Of a DNA stretch of 64,000 nt, positions 49,201 through 62,253 are shown one piece after another. The notes under the pieces are model-generated. The model worked only from the letters and a program-made list of their open reading frames with translations. It was not told the origin of the DNA and did no database searches. The first letter of the stretch is position 1. Every line of letters begins with the position of its first letter. Origin of the DNA: Nemopilema nomurai (Eukaryota > Cnidaria > Scyphozoa > Rhizostomeae > Rhizostomatidae); contig ML133415.1 in assembly GCA_003864495.1 (NCBI GenBank), positions 88,780 through 152,779 of the forward strand. The letters run 5' to 3'. A program made the translations under genes and the position numbers.

Positions 49201-52200
49201 CTTAATTTTTTTTTGTTTGGTTATAGTTTTCGGCGATTTTTGGGCTTACTTGAACCAAGCTCTTGGATAGAATGGTTTCATGCCCTACAATGAAGTTAAT
49301 TATTACGAATCTTCTTTTATCTCAGGGTTGGGTTCATTTTCTTCTTGACTACGATCCGCGAGTCTTTTCTCTCGACATGACGAAAGATGTCTACGCAGTT
49401 TTGAAGGGCGAGACATTGTACATCTTATTTTGCAAGCCACAGGCCGAAAACAAGCCCGTGACACCGCAAAAACTGAAGAAAGTCAGGCGAGGATTACGGA
49501 CGAAACGCACGAAGAAGCAGGAGTTGGTCGAGAATCAACAGCCGGCATTCGTATTTGAGAAGGAGCACAAAATCTCATTGTCGAAATGCCAGTTGTCGCT
49601 GCAACCGCTGGATTTGCCGATGCGGCGAATTTGGAATAGGAAGTATCCAATTAGGATCGACATTCCGCCTGGAGCAATGCACGTTAGAGATATTGACGTG
49701 CCATTCGAAGAGCTTACGTCCAACTTCGAAGATTACTTTGACTTTTGCGATGACGACTGGACAATGACTACAACGGAGGAAACATTTCATGTATTTCCTA
49801 TCACCGCGCGGGAAAAAGAGGATTGGTTTTACCGCATGCAGTTGTGCAACAAGCCGCTGAAGCATCAGACAGCCCTTAGCGACGCAAGAAAAGGGAACCT
49901 TTCCAGCCGTCCGGCGGAATCATATCCGCATTACATGGTAGAGTGCATCCGCGAGAGTGAAAAGATCACCGCGCGAGTTGTTAACGGGAAGCGGCTGGAG
50001 CCGCATTCGGCATGGCTGAACGTTCTCTTAGGACGCGCTTTTTGGGACGTGTGGCATGAGCCATACTGGAAGCGGAAGGTTTGGGTCAAAATTCAAAGCC
50101 GACTCAGTAAGCTGAACACGCCGCCAATTATAAAAGAGATATACGTAAAAGATTTGCACTTAGGCCATACGCTTCCGGTGATCCATAAAGGATCGCTGCC
50201 GGAGCTGGATGAGTACGGCGTGTGGACGGACTTGCAAGTCACTTACCAAGGCGAATTCACGCTCACTCTCGAGACGCAGTTGAATGTGGACTATTACGTG
50301 GCATTGCTGACCAAAATAGTGAAGCAGCAAACACAGGCCCAGGAGAGCGCGCAAATGGACGTGAAGATGAAGGTAATGCGGGAAAAGAACAGCGGAGAAG
50401 CAGCTGAAAACGCTGCTGAAGGAGACGCGACAGATTTTGACGGAGTCATGGGTCTGCAGGAGCAGTTGCCGGAAATGATACTGGAAGCGATTGACAATGT
50501 CGAAGTGGACGAAGAAGACCTTGGCGCTGCGCTCGCTGACGACCCAATGATTTCGGATCCGCGCACGAAAGCTTTTCTGGAAAGCAAGACGGGAAAGCGG
50601 CTTTCGGGCATCGTTGGCTGGCTGGCTAGGTCGAAGATAGCCAAGAGGGTCGCAGAAACTGACTTTGCCAAAAAGGCTAACGAGAAAGCGTACGAGAAGT
50701 TTAGGAAAATGCCCATTATTCTCAAGGTGACTGTTCAGAGCTTGAAGGGGACTTTAGCTGTAAATATTTCGCCGCCACCAACAAATAGATTGTGGTGAGT
50801 AGTTTTTCCTGATTCATATTCGACTTTCACTTTAAGCCTTCATAGTCAGGGGTGCAGCAAGAAAGACCTCGTTTTGGCTGTTCTTTTGCAAAAGAATTGT
50901 CGCATTGCAAACGTCAGCTGTACGCGAGGATGAAATCGAGGCTAGACTGTCAATATAAGATGCGAGCCCATTTTGTGAGTGTGTAATCATTGAGTAGGAG
51001 CATTAGCTGTTCATGATGAATTGGCCTATTTCTACTGTAATGTTTGACGCGGTCTTTTGAGCTTTCACATAAATTTTTAAACACTGCCATGATAACATTT
51101 ATTAATTAATTAACTAGTGTCTTTACCAGCTGTTCTAAGGACGGGAATGATTCCGCTTGAAATATAATGCACCTTGTTGTTATGGTAGCCACGGGCAAAG
51201 GCACGGAAGGTTTTGGAATTTTCAATTAATCTCCGCCCTTCCTGAATCAATGTTTGATTTGAAGCTCAATTATTTGTGCTCAATTATTAATGGTAAAGGG
51301 AAAGTCATTTTTTGAAAGAAAAAGAAAGTGTCAAATTTTTTTTGTAAAATCGCAAGTTTTCATGGCCGGGTTTGTAGCATTCGATCCGGTTCATACCGCC
51401 AGGCCGGGTTTCTATTGATGCCCGGGTTGACGCCTATACGATGCTAAGCCGAGCAACATGTCTAACCCGGTTGCTTGTCTTTCAGGTTTGGTTTTCGTGT
51501 ACCCACTGTTTTACTAACAGCCCACCCCAAGCTTGGAGATCGCCACGTGCGTTTAACATATTTAACTGATTGGATCGAGAGAAAGCTCAAAGATGAATTT
51601 AAGGTTTGTTTTTATCGTATCAAAAATTGTTTGAGATCCTTGTGTATGTTTTCATGGATTTGCTAAGATGTGAATAATGCAAATTTGTTTGCTGGAATTG
51701 TTGTCATACCTGACTGTTAAAAGAAAGGAAAAGAACTGACTGTTACAATCCATACACAACTGAACTTTGATCATCCCATGAACGTAACGGGCTCTGAAGA
51801 AGGGGCTTATCTGACCTGAAGATTGCTGTTGAACAAGTTTCGATCCAGCTTTGATTCAGTCGATAAAAGCATTCATGAGAAACTCCTCAAGCTCACAATT
51901 TATTAGAATGAATGAGAAATCAATAATGGTAACGACGACAGTTGCTTCCATGGCTTCATTCCTATTGCCAACTGTTTTTTCATGTCATAGGCTTTTACTT
52001 TCCAATAAAGCAAAGGGTGGCTGTTTTCCTGTGATTATCTCGACTCTCTTGGTAAGCTGACATCTGATTATAACAGATGTCATAGGCTTTCATCGGTCAT
52101 TGTTTGGCAGCTTCCCCTTTGGTTGAAGAGGCAGATGCAAGGGTGGTAGGCTCTCTTACAGGGGTCGTATTTAGTGATTGGGGAGGGGTGTCATAGTTAT

Positions 52201-52454
52201 TGGGGAGGGGGGTGAGGAGAGTTTGGCTGGAGGTGCACATGGCAACCCGTCACGCGCGCTCATTGTTCTGCCCTACCCCCATCAGTCTTGATAAGGATGT
52301 ATCAAAACACGTTTAAACCTGACATGTTTTGGAAGTAACATAGCATGCTTCTTTTTTGTAGAAATTGTTTGTTCTGCCAAGCATGCAAGACATTTCAGTG
52401 AAACTGATGTATTCTCGACTGGAGGAGTTGTACCCCGAAAGACCATTGTCCTAG
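46300..52454 (+). CDS. TEX2: TEX2, ER membrane SMP-domain lipid-transfer protein
   Basis: Exons 46300-47993, 49326-50794, 51486-51603 and 52362-52454 (TAG), joined in phases 0, 2 and 0; about 1,124 residues, the size of vertebrate TEX2. Order: long Ser/Glu/Lys-rich disordered N-terminus; two adjacent membrane segments (FFMLWTLAVALYALYVIP and FAFGSLVMYIAGCLVIWLF); a PH-like region starting KGWVHFLLDYDP with RIWNRKYPI and TAREKEDWFYRM; an SMP (TULIP) domain from SAWLNVLLGRAFWDVW through GVWTDLQVTYQG; and a conserved tail (GTLAVNISPPPT, then TDWIERKL, LPSMQDI). SMP proteins move lipids at ER contact sites; the yeast relative is Nvj2. One base is missing near 47775, between the two membrane segments: VIP must continue NQYFIKGFAF but the written frame stops. 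One more C in the CCC run restores it. The start is the first in-frame ATG. Confidence 0.94.
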
Positions 52455-54667
52455 AGGTATTAATTAGGTGTTTCTGAATTATCAAGTGCAATACCACACC
52501 CCGTGATTGTTGCCAGTATGGTGTCTTTTCAACAGTTTAACCATGCAGAAATGCAGTTGCCATTAGGGCCTCTACCAGGGGGATATGTGGTTTGCTTTGT
52601 GTTGTAAAGAATATCCGATTATTGATAAGAGATTCTTGATCTTAAAAAATTATGCAATAATATTAACTTTAGAAGTGTATTTCACGTAATGAACAGAATC
52701 GTTTCATGAGAAATGTCTAAAATAATCACTAGATATTGGAAATATTGTTTATGTTCTGAAAAGACATTTGACCGTTTTTGATGGCGAGCTTGCTTTCATA
52801 ATGCGGTCTCTATTTTGAAGACCTTCCAAATTCATCGTTAATCGGCAGTCCTTTCAGGTGATCAAATCCACGGCTGTAATATCACTCAAAATTAAAAGCC
52901 GTATATAGGCCAACCCGTTTGGGTACATGTCGATCATGTTGCCCAGCAACCGATAGAAGCTCTAATGTGAATGAGACTCTTTAAGGAGACATAAAAGAAC
53001 TGTAAAAGACAATCTTTCGCATGGATCTCTATAAGCCAACTGCTGTAAAATGGAATTAAGTCATTTTGCTCTCACAATAATTAAAAGTTTATTTACCTTA
53101 AAAGTGATTTCCATTCATAAGAAAGGTAATCGTCGAGTTTTCCGTCCCATTTCTGCTAATAACTTTTTTTTAAGTTTTGGTCTGTTGATAAACTGTATTT
53201 AAACTCATATTTCTCCGAATAAAAATGGGACTTGAGAATGTTTTCTCGATCTGTAATCTTTGAATCCCATTAATTGGAATAATGTATATGTACTGTTCTG
53301 TGCAGTTAATGAGTTGATTTCTGACTGTTTTTAATTAAGTCTTTTATTTTTCTAATGCTTGGTGTCGTTTGAACATTCGATCAATTACAGCTATGCTTGT
53401 TAGTATTTTGATATTGTGTTTAATTTTTGTTGCTTTTCAAAGCTATGCTGGTCCAACATTAATCGAGATTATAAAATGTTCTGGAGCTCTGGAGAAAAAT
53501 ATTAATTTATTTCAAGTACATTTTATAGTCGAGGATGATTATCTTTTTTTAATTTGCAGCTAATTGTGTATCGTCTTAAAGATCGCCCATTATAGGTTTA
53601 CGAATACAACACACAAAAGTTCGTCAACCAAATCATACATTCTTAAACATAAATTGAATTAATCCTGACAATAAGACCACTAAAAGATGTATATATTTAG
53701 ATATTTGTTCCCTAATTTGTTTCTTCCTTATTTCTGACAATTTGTAAAAATTTCAAGAGTATATTCAAATCCCATTTTTAGAGAATTTGCGGTTCGATCT
53801 TGTTCTAACGCTATCTGCAAGCTTGCACGACTCGTCTGTAGTGTCTAGCTAATTTACGTAGAAACAACAAATCTAACAAAGAAAGATGAAATACTTTTAC
53901 TTGTGATTATGCGCAAAAAGGAATATATTGTCACACCAGTCTTTCTAAATTTTGACACCTGAGTTGTCATACCTATTTGCAAATCATAAATATTATCCCG
54001 TCGTTTGTATAACTGATATTAAATATATCAATATATATGTATGCAAAAATATATTTTATACTTATTTAAGTAAAGCACCACAAGAAAAAGTTATCAAAAG
54101 TTGCATTAATGGTTTAAAAAACCCCTGCTTTGTATTAACATTTGTTGGCCAGTCCCCCCTCCCCCCATTTGTTGTTCAAGTGACTCAATTTTCTTTCCAA
54201 ATGTTGTATATAGTTTAAATTCCTACAGCAAAATGTTATAGAGCTATATTGAACGATTTTGTTGCAGTGCAAAGAGATCATTTATTTAATATAGTTAATC
54301 GTTGATAAATGTTAGAAAATAGTATGCTTTAATCATGCGAATGAATTGCCTTGAATCTTTTAGTGAACCATTTCATTGTTAACTTCATGATTTGTTTCCC
54401 TGTGGCATATTGAAATTTGTGTAACACTTTTTGCCAATAGGCAGTTGCAAACTTCTGGTCTTTGCATGCTGTCTGTCCAGGCAACCTTCTGGTATTTACC
54501 CTCGGTTCAAAATTCGTTCGTTCTATTACCCCGTTTTCCTTTGGCCGAATGTTTAGTGGAAATCCAAGACTTGAAATTCTTTTCATATTTTTATTGTTAT
54601 GGGCTCTTCGGGAGTGTAAAATATGCAAGGCTTCCTCGCTTGAGAGACGACAAAGGAATTTGCTACA
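52455..54667. other. TEX2 3' flank and gene-free sequence
   Basis: AT-rich. AATAAA at 53218-53223 is a possible distal poly(A) signal. No coding region recognised. Confidence 0.4.
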
Positions 54668-55381
54668 AAGCCCCGTTAAAACGCTCTCAATATTTCACTG
54701 AACATCGCTCAATAGATTGCAGATGTTGAGAGCGTTTTAATATCCCGTTCAGTGATGTTCAGTGATGTTGAGCGGAGCGGGTCGATTCAACATTGCTATT
54801 TTCCAAGTTGTTGTTGAGAGATGTCGAGATCGTTTTAACACACCATTCCACAATGTTCAATCGGCGCAAGCGCACTTGACTTGGTCTTTGCGCGCCAAAG
54901 AATGAAATACGTTTCAATACAAAGAGGGTCGAATTTTATTAATCGCAATGGCAAACCACGAGGAACGCTTTGAAACAGTGGGCAGTGAAATCGAATCGGA
55001 AGAAATGATAATTCATGAGAAACTGTGAGATGTAGAGCAGGCTTCTGAAGAAGAACAGGACGAAGTTGCGATTGAATCTCTGGGTCTCAATCCTGAATGT
55101 GCTTTCTTCACAATCAGCTGGAAAATGATTTGAAACTTGAAACTGAACCAATTTGATAGGTAGCGAGCACCCAAACGGTTAAGCTAATCAATCATCAGAG
55201 AGAAAGCAAAAGTAACGGAGAAAAATGCGACGGATTTAAGAATCATTGCTCAGCAAATGTTGAAGCTGATTGTTGAGAGCGTTTTAACACCCCCACTCAA
55301 CATCACTAAACTCACTGAACATCACCATACAAATGCTGAGTGATGTTCAGTGAAAAGTTTGAGATCATTTTAACAAGGCTT
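54668..55381. mobile_element. 714 bp element with ~45 bp inverted ends, MITE-like
   Basis: Outer ends read AAGCCCCGTTAAAACGCTCT (left) and, reversed, AAGCCTTGTTAAAATGATCT (right), continuing through TTTCACTGAACATC with a few differences. Variants of TTGAGAGCGTTTTAA and of TCAGTGATGTT recur inside on both strands. A short acidic frame (MANHEERFETVGSEIESEE, near 54950) has stops and may be a transposase N-terminal relic. No clear target duplication was found, so the superfamily is undecided. Confidence 0.65.
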
Positions 55382-56931
55382 AAGACCGTATGTAGAGTTC
55401 AGTTTCTGCCATTGCATGTCATTGAAGTATTTTGTGACAGCGATGTAAGGAAACAGCGCGATATATGTATCGCGATATATATACGTATGAAGTACCTGTT
55501 GCAAGTTTGAACGATCTGTCCAGCTATCCATTCTTTCGAACTAAGATTTTCAAACCATTTGAGGTGAGTTGTTGAGATGTGGTGTCATCAGATTCTTCCA
55601 GGTCGATGTAGTTATCATGGATGACGTCTCCAAATCTGCCACTGATTTACACAGTTATTTCTTCAGCTATTTGCTATAATTTAGTGAATTGCGTTTCCTG
55701 TCATGGTTTGCAAGTTTTTACGTTTAGAAGCATCGAAGATTTTTTATTTCCTCGCCTTGAAATCCCTTGCGATTTCCCAATGCCATGTTGCTCCAACTTT
55801 AGGTCGAACTTTGGAAAGCAGATGTCCAGGGACCACTTTAAAATGAAAGAGATTGTCCTGTAAGTACTCGTGAAATCGCAAGGGAATTAAGCATAGCCAA
55901 AGGTGCATGATGGTTATTTCGATGAAAACACACTATCGATGTAGTAATGCACTTAGCCACCAAATAAAGAGCTGGGAGTGACCAGGGTTTTTTAATAACT
56001 TGCATTCATCACACGCTAAAGGTCCTGCATCTCGAATTCAAATGAATCAATAATTACTATTGAATTCAAATTATGAGTAAGTTTCGACATGTTACTGTTG
56101 GAACAACGAAGAAACTGAATCTACACTTCTTCATCAAAGCCATTCAGAAACAGTTAAAACTGCAATAAGATTGTTCGTTCGTTATAAGTTTGTTCTTTCT
56201 CAGCGCTCTGTGAACCTTGGGACACACAATGACCCTCTTAAACTTTAGGAATATCTCTTGATAACTTTTATTACTTTAGAATCACCAAGTGGCATTTGTC
56301 TTGCATTCAAGGATAAATTTTAGGTAGTGTTTCTAAACTCTAGGAATTCCAAATGCTAGAGCTTCTTTAGGAAATTTAAGAAGTTCTACAACGGGCCTTG
56401 TATTGTCGTCTATTGCAGTGTGTCTGCCAATGGCCTAAGAGGCACCTTGAATGTGAATGATAAACGCAACATTTTTCACCCCGGCAATGTACGTTGCACA
56501 ATAGATTAACCTACCATTATGTCTGGTGAATATGTGTGCAGCAACTTCTTCATTTCTTCCTTCAACTGAAGCTGTCGAAGGCTGTGAAATACAATACAAA
56601 TTGTCATAGACTTGCATACGTTGGTTGATAGATTGCAGCAGCCGTACAAGGAGTTCAAAATAGAAAGATTGAAACTATATTTCGAAAGAATAAAATTTTC
56701 AATATATTGAAAAAGACGGTCACGGAGTAGGTTACAGTTATTTCACAAAATGGAGCAGAGAACTATAGCATTGTCGTAGGCGTTCTCTTTCTTTAAAATC
56801 ATCAAACTTATAAAAAGGTCTGCTTACTCAACTTGAAAAGTACGAATAAAATGTGAAATTGTCTACCTTGATAACGAATCAGTCTTCATGTGACAGAAGC
56901 ATGACCAGTTGTCATCACTGGCAGCAGTTAA
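55382..56931. other. Gene-free interval
   Basis: Only short ORFs without recognisable products. A small alternating tract (CGCGATATATGTATCGCGAT) lies near 55458. Confidence 0.45.
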
Positions 56932-57757
56932 GGCCCCGTTCACACGGGGACGGAACGGAACGGAACAGAACGGAACGGAACTTTTTCAGAGGTGTTCACA
57001 CGACGTTGGAACGACTCTTAGCTGGACTATGCTCCTTCGCAGAAACCGGCCTCGCAGGAAGAACGATGTGTGACTGCGCATGACCGATAATTACCGCATT
57101 TTCAGTTGTTGACACAGAATGGCTGCTGAAAGGGCGAAAAATATGGCGAAAGAAAAAGAAAATGACCCAGAAGCTAATTTTAAGTGGTCTGATGGTGATA
57201 TTCAACTACTACTTGAAACCATAAGAGATTACAAATCTTCGCAGGCCAAATCAACTTTTTTATGGCCCACTAATTTCAGAATATAAATGACTTCCAAATG
57301 GTAGTCAATGATCATGAATACCATATAAAAAACTAATCCGTCCATTTTTATTGACATTTAAATTAACCCAAAATTCGGACTTTAGACCCCCGATATCTCG
57401 GAAAGGCCCCCCAAAACGGGCGATCAACGCCCAGATTTGAAATCTGACAATAGTGCTAAAAGCGTCTTCCTGTTTACTACGGCCATTTTAGTTTACAGCC
57501 AACTCCATGTAAAATAACACGAAATAAATCCACAAAATGGAACGGAACGGGCCAAAAAAGTGTTCACACGAGGGCTAAATTGTTCCGTTCCGTTCCGTTC
57601 CGTTTTACGGCTCACTTTTCAGAGCCGTCCACTTTTTGGAACGGAACGGAACGCTTCCAATCGTTCTCGTGTGAACACCTGCAAAAATTCTTTTGTTTTC
57701 TGGACCAGTTCCACATCGTTCCGTTCCGTTCCGTCCCGTTCTGAGTGAAAGTGCCGC
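56932..57757. mobile_element. Harbinger-like remnant with GGAAC-repeat ends
   Basis: The left end carries GGCCCCGTTCACACGG followed by tandem GGAAC units; the right end carries the reverse complement (CCGTTCCGTTCCGT...). Between them are further inverted GGAAC/GTTCC tracts at about 57540-57650 and two more copies of the GTGTTCACACG motif. A small MADF/SANT-like frame lies inside. The Harbinger assignment comes from that frame; a 3 bp target duplication was not established. Confidence 0.55.
57119..57286 (+). pseudogene. MADF/Myb-SANT-like fragment within the Harbinger-like element
   Basis: 55 codons starting MAAERAKNMAKEKENDPEAN and continuing FKWSDGDIQLLLETIRDYKS. The pattern KWSDxDIxLLLExxxDYK is the first helix of Myb/SANT-like or MADF domains that accompany Harbinger transposases. 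The reading then leaves the family pattern and stops, so the gene is cut short. Confidence 0.55.
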
Positions 57758-57768
57758 AAGCAGTGCTT

Positions 57769-57823
57769 AAGCCTGGTTTCCATATAGCCGTCCGATCGTT
57801 ACGGCTATATGGAAACCAGGCTT
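57769..57823. repeat. 55 bp hairpin with perfect 23 bp arms
   Basis: Arms 57769-57791 (AAGCCTGGTTTCCATATAGC, then CGT) and 57801-57823 are exact reverse complements around a 9-base loop. The CCTGGTTTCCATATAGCCG tip resembles terminal repeats of short DNA-transposon MITEs (IS4EU/ISL2EU-like) in marine invertebrates; that comparison is from memory. Confidence 0.85.
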
Positions 57824-60505
57824 TACAGACCAAGGTAGCTGAAGAGATGGTGTCACCCAGGGAAAAAGAGCATACATTTGCCTAATCCATTTGGATGCTG
57901 CAGCAACCTTTAGCTTGTTCTTCTAGTTCCATTTGTACCAACGGAACAACATGGTTGATAGGAACCCACATAATTAAGGCTTGACGGAATACACCGCAAT
58001 CGACATACGTCTTCTAGATTTTCATGCCCAAACTTGCGATTCTACAACACATTTGATGAAAAGGAATCTTTCCTTATGCCAAGAGCACGAGAGATCATTA
58101 TCATATGAAGTACAACTAGCAGGGAAAATGACTCATTTTTAGGTCCATAGGAAGATTTTTATCTAGTTCCTCAGCCTTATGAGAAATATGTGTTCATAGA
58201 ATTTTAAAGGAATTTACGTGAAACCATATCACATCTAGAATAATACTTATTAGAATGTAAGTAAAAAAAAAAGAAAAAAGCACAATGTGAAATTTTTTTT
58301 TAACTGATACATCAGAATCACCATATGCACAAAGAACTTTCAAAGTTTGATACTTTTATCAAATTAAATTATTTTACCAAATATCAAACAGAATAAGCGC
58401 AACTTTAATTAAAATTAGATTAAAAATATTAAGATTAGGATTAAAAAACGTTAGGGGACCCCTGGGCCCAGACCCATGAGCAAATGCGTCACTGGTCAGC
58501 TCACTGACAATTTTCTAAAGGAGATTAATTGAAGTTCTAAAGGCTTCTTTTGAAGATCCTAAATAATCCTGATGTAAATCTTAAATCCTAGAAAGTAATT
58601 GCTGACCTTTTAGAACTACGTGGATCAAGAAGAGAGGCAAATATTCGACCTACAAAAACTCGATTTCTTTCCTGCCAACACTGGTAGTGAACTGGTATGG
58701 GCATTGATCCGGTAATACTTTAAGGAGCTCCTTAAACAAGGCTGGACACGATACATCACTTCTTATTTCTAAAAATATTTTACTTTCCATTGTGTTTCAA
58801 GAGTATTGCTGAAAGTGACCAAAATATGAAATAGCTCTCTAGCAAAAGGTCGTTTTTTAAATCTCTGAAAGTGATACTATAGAACAAAAACCTTTTTACA
58901 TGAGAATACAGTGAATCGTACTTTATATATGTTTCCATCAATTTCAATGCGTATCAGATCCAAATCTGTCAGCTCTTCAGAAGCACTCAGATAACTGCCT
59001 AGATCTGGATCAATAGCGCTCCCTTCGTCAACCTCCCTCATCTCATGTCATATGAATGCTCAACTCCTAATGGTTCAGAGCCAAACTGTTCGACAATTAG
59101 AGCATTGCAACTTTCTAGGATCTTGACAAGTTCCGTCACACTGTGTTTAGGTTTTCAGTTTGGAGAACGAAAGGGGAAATTAGCTGACCACCATTCGGGT
59201 TTTTATAGAAATGTCCCATAATTTTCTCTACTTTATTCCTTTTGAAATTCCTTCTAAAAACTACAAAGGGCCGAGATAATGTATCATTTATTTAAGAATA
59301 GCAGATTATGTCATCTTTGTAGTAATTTTGGATACTTTTCAAAATACTTATGACAAAGAATTTGATGCTTTTTCAAAGATTATCCTATTCAGATAATGAT
59401 TTTTCTTATCGTCTCACAACACCGCAGCTGTCAAAAGTTTTCTTTTGCTGTCAACAACTAAATTTAGCATATTCGGGCTCAACATTGTGTTGACAACTGT
59501 CTGATCAAAATTTGTGCCTAAAAACAATTACTTTATATGTTTAGAATCTATGCCCTTGAATTCATTCAACATGAGAAAATTTGCTAAAGGATTATAGCAA
59601 GCATCTATTTGTAACACAGAATTGAATGACAAAGGTTTTAAATGAAAATCCTTTTCTCATTTTCCCAAAGGTGTCTCATAAATAATAAGTTTCATGACAA
59701 CAAACTTTACAAGTTCTTCTGATGATATTTTGTGTCACAACAAAAAGACATCTCTCAAGGAACTGTAAACCTTAAAAACCTCAAATTCACGTAACCAAAA
59801 CATGCAGCATAAATTTCTACTTAATCAGGGGATAATTCAAACCTGATGTAAAATATTGTGATTTACTAATGTTCAAAATACTTCGACAGGGCATAGTATG
59901 TTCTACAGCGCTGTGTTAATCTCACTGTTGATTGCATTGCTGGCTCCTTGAATGTCTTGTTGCACATCTCTTAAATATTTCGGCATTTTCAGTACTTGCA
60001 TTAAATACTTTCAAGATTATACTGATTATACTATCTTCAAAATATGTCATTCTGTCAATGATGACGCACTTTTCTGTTTGTGTTTATGGCAGCGTCATGT
60101 ACAGCAATCTCTTGTTCAGCTGAACATTCAAGCAACCGAAACTGTAATTATTGCGGAGGCAGAAAAAGAGTCGACAAACACTCCATGTCGGAGTAGCTAG
60201 ATGTATTCTATTCTACAGCCATCTTCAAAGATTCCTGATGTGCACGTTGACATATTACAAAAGAACAGTACGAAAAACTATATTGGCGGGAAGCGTGGAA
60301 TTTCCGCACAGAAACAACCCTCTACCATCCACTGGTCTATTTTCCCATTCTTTCGACCGGCTGGACTGGCGGGCAGGTAGCCAAATTATAATCACCATTA
60401 TAGATGACGAAGAAGATTGAATCATCATACCCTAGTGGAAGTTAATGTGGCTCTGTAAATGAACAATGCGCTATGGCAGCGTCTTTAAGATTCATTCACA
60501 GATCA
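57824..60505. other. Gene-free interval
   Basis: AT-rich, with no coding exon or structured repeat recognised. ORFs at about 59930-60420 have no recognisable domain. Confidence 0.45.
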
Positions 60506-61080
60506 TTAACTGCTTCTTTGTGGTGGTGTGCTCTTTTTGCAGAGCATCGATGCTACTAGTCTGCGACACTTACTATTGCCGCGCATTACCACCAGCGAGT
60601 TGAGAAAACCCCAACAAAATGTGACTAAAAGACTCCATTCGTAGAAAGCCTCTACGGTCATTGTCGGTTCAACTCCGAGATTGAACCTGTAGTAGGTCCA
60701 TAGAGTGGAGGCAATGTTGTACGGGCAATGGCAACAGAACGTAGCAATCAAAACGTAGCGAATTATCTTCACAGCAGCTAGCCGGTCGTTTGGGGTTCTA
60801 CTGACCGCCCTCTCGGATCGATTTGCAGGTTGAAGCTGTATAATAACATTTCGCTGGTGCTTCTTCTAGTTTTTTGTGTGTTAAGCATCAAAAAAGTTAT
60901 CACCAAGATATTGCAAATGAGTAAGGTTATTTGCTGGTAGAAGAAGGGCCGTGCAGTACAAGTGATTGCAATCGCACACGCAAAGAAAGATGATCATTCG
61001 ATTAGATTTGTATACATCGACGTTATATTAGGCCTCCTTTACAATGTGAAGAAATCAATCGATGGAGATGCATATCATCA
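60506..61080 (-). pseudogene. Class A GPCR fragment (TM3 end to TM7), broken
   Basis: The clearest part is the minus-strand frame 60805-60506: VKIIRYVLIATFCCHCPYN (TM6, with the FxxCxxP pattern), an extracellular loop, then LLVTFCWGFLNSLVVMRGN (TM7, NP-x-x-Y degraded to NS-L-V-V) and a short basic tail. Upstream, in another frame, FFYQQITLLICNILVITFL then MLNTQKTRR looks like TM5, and further up SIDFF may be the DRY region. The upstream frame has stops near 61045 and 60990, plus a one-base frame change near 60862. The frame change fits a shortened A run, but the stops point to a real pseudogene or missed exon borders. Ligand class cannot be judged. Confidence 0.6.
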
Positions 61081-62253
61081 GAAACACTGAAACATTTTCA
61101 AAGAATATCGCAAAGATTCAACTGCTTTGAGCTCAAGGCAACTTCGCTCATGTCCATTAAATACAACGTCGCTGTCATGGGCACTCGAAGGTTCCAAGGT
61201 GTCATTAGGAGATAAGATTTGTTAGAGAACGCACAGCCGCCTCGAGTTATAGGAGAATCAACAGGCCACTTGATACTATGTCGGCCAGGACAACAAGAGC
61301 TCCTAGCCAATTTACGCGAGAAGATTTTGTCAGATTTATTCCTTATACCTCTCCCAAATTTCCCCCGTTTTTTCATCCCCTTCTAAATTTCCTTATTTTC
61401 AAACTATTTTTCTCTGTTACTTTTGCTTTCTCTATGATGATTGATTAGCTAAACTGTTTGTTGTGGCTCATAGCTAAATTACAGAGTCGCTGTGTACACC
61501 ATCCCCTTTGAATGCGCGCTACCTATCAAATTAGTACAGTTTTAAGTTTCATATCATTTTCCAGCTGATGGTGAAGTAAGCACATAAGCAACAAAAGTAA
61601 TAACTGAATACGAATTTCTGTTCATCAAATTTAGAAAAGGCATACATGCAGGAATTGCTTGCGACTACAACAAATGCTTTGTGACAAGTGCAGGCTACAG
61701 AAAATGGAAGAACCAAAGCAGCAAGACGATACAAGCAACAATTGAGCCCCCCCCCCTAATAAGCATCACGCTTGGAATTCAAAAGCATAAACACTGATAC
61801 CATTAAAGCACTTGATAAAGATACCAGCGTGTATCCGTTCAAAATAATTGCTTGAGGTTAGGATATTCTGGCCAAGGTGTAACATAGGCTAAAGAGGAAA
61901 GGCCATTAAAGCATTTGAAGTCAATTAAATAGGATTTATATCAACAACAGCATTGCTGTCAATGAAACAATCTAGCTTCAACTAATTGGCGGCAGGTGAT
62001 GGGCTGCCATTCATCCATTTGTCTGTCATTAAACAACAAAATGAAATTCTTATTTATTTCGCTTTTACTATCATCCCAATCTTTTGTAGGCCATTAGACA
62101 TTGTTCTTGTCCTATAACATCCATTCATGAACACTCTGTTTGATCACTCGCCTATTGGGTCCCTGTCTTTTGGTGGCCATAATCTACTCACAATCTTCAC
62201 TGAGTTTGAAGAATAGCTGCGTCATCCTTACTACAAAGATACATTCCTGCACA
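61081..62253. other. Gene-free interval
   Basis: No coding exon supported. A minus-strand ORF at 61098-61376 adjoins the GPCR fragment but shows no clear TM1/TM2 pattern. A C9 run lies at about 61747. Confidence 0.4.
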
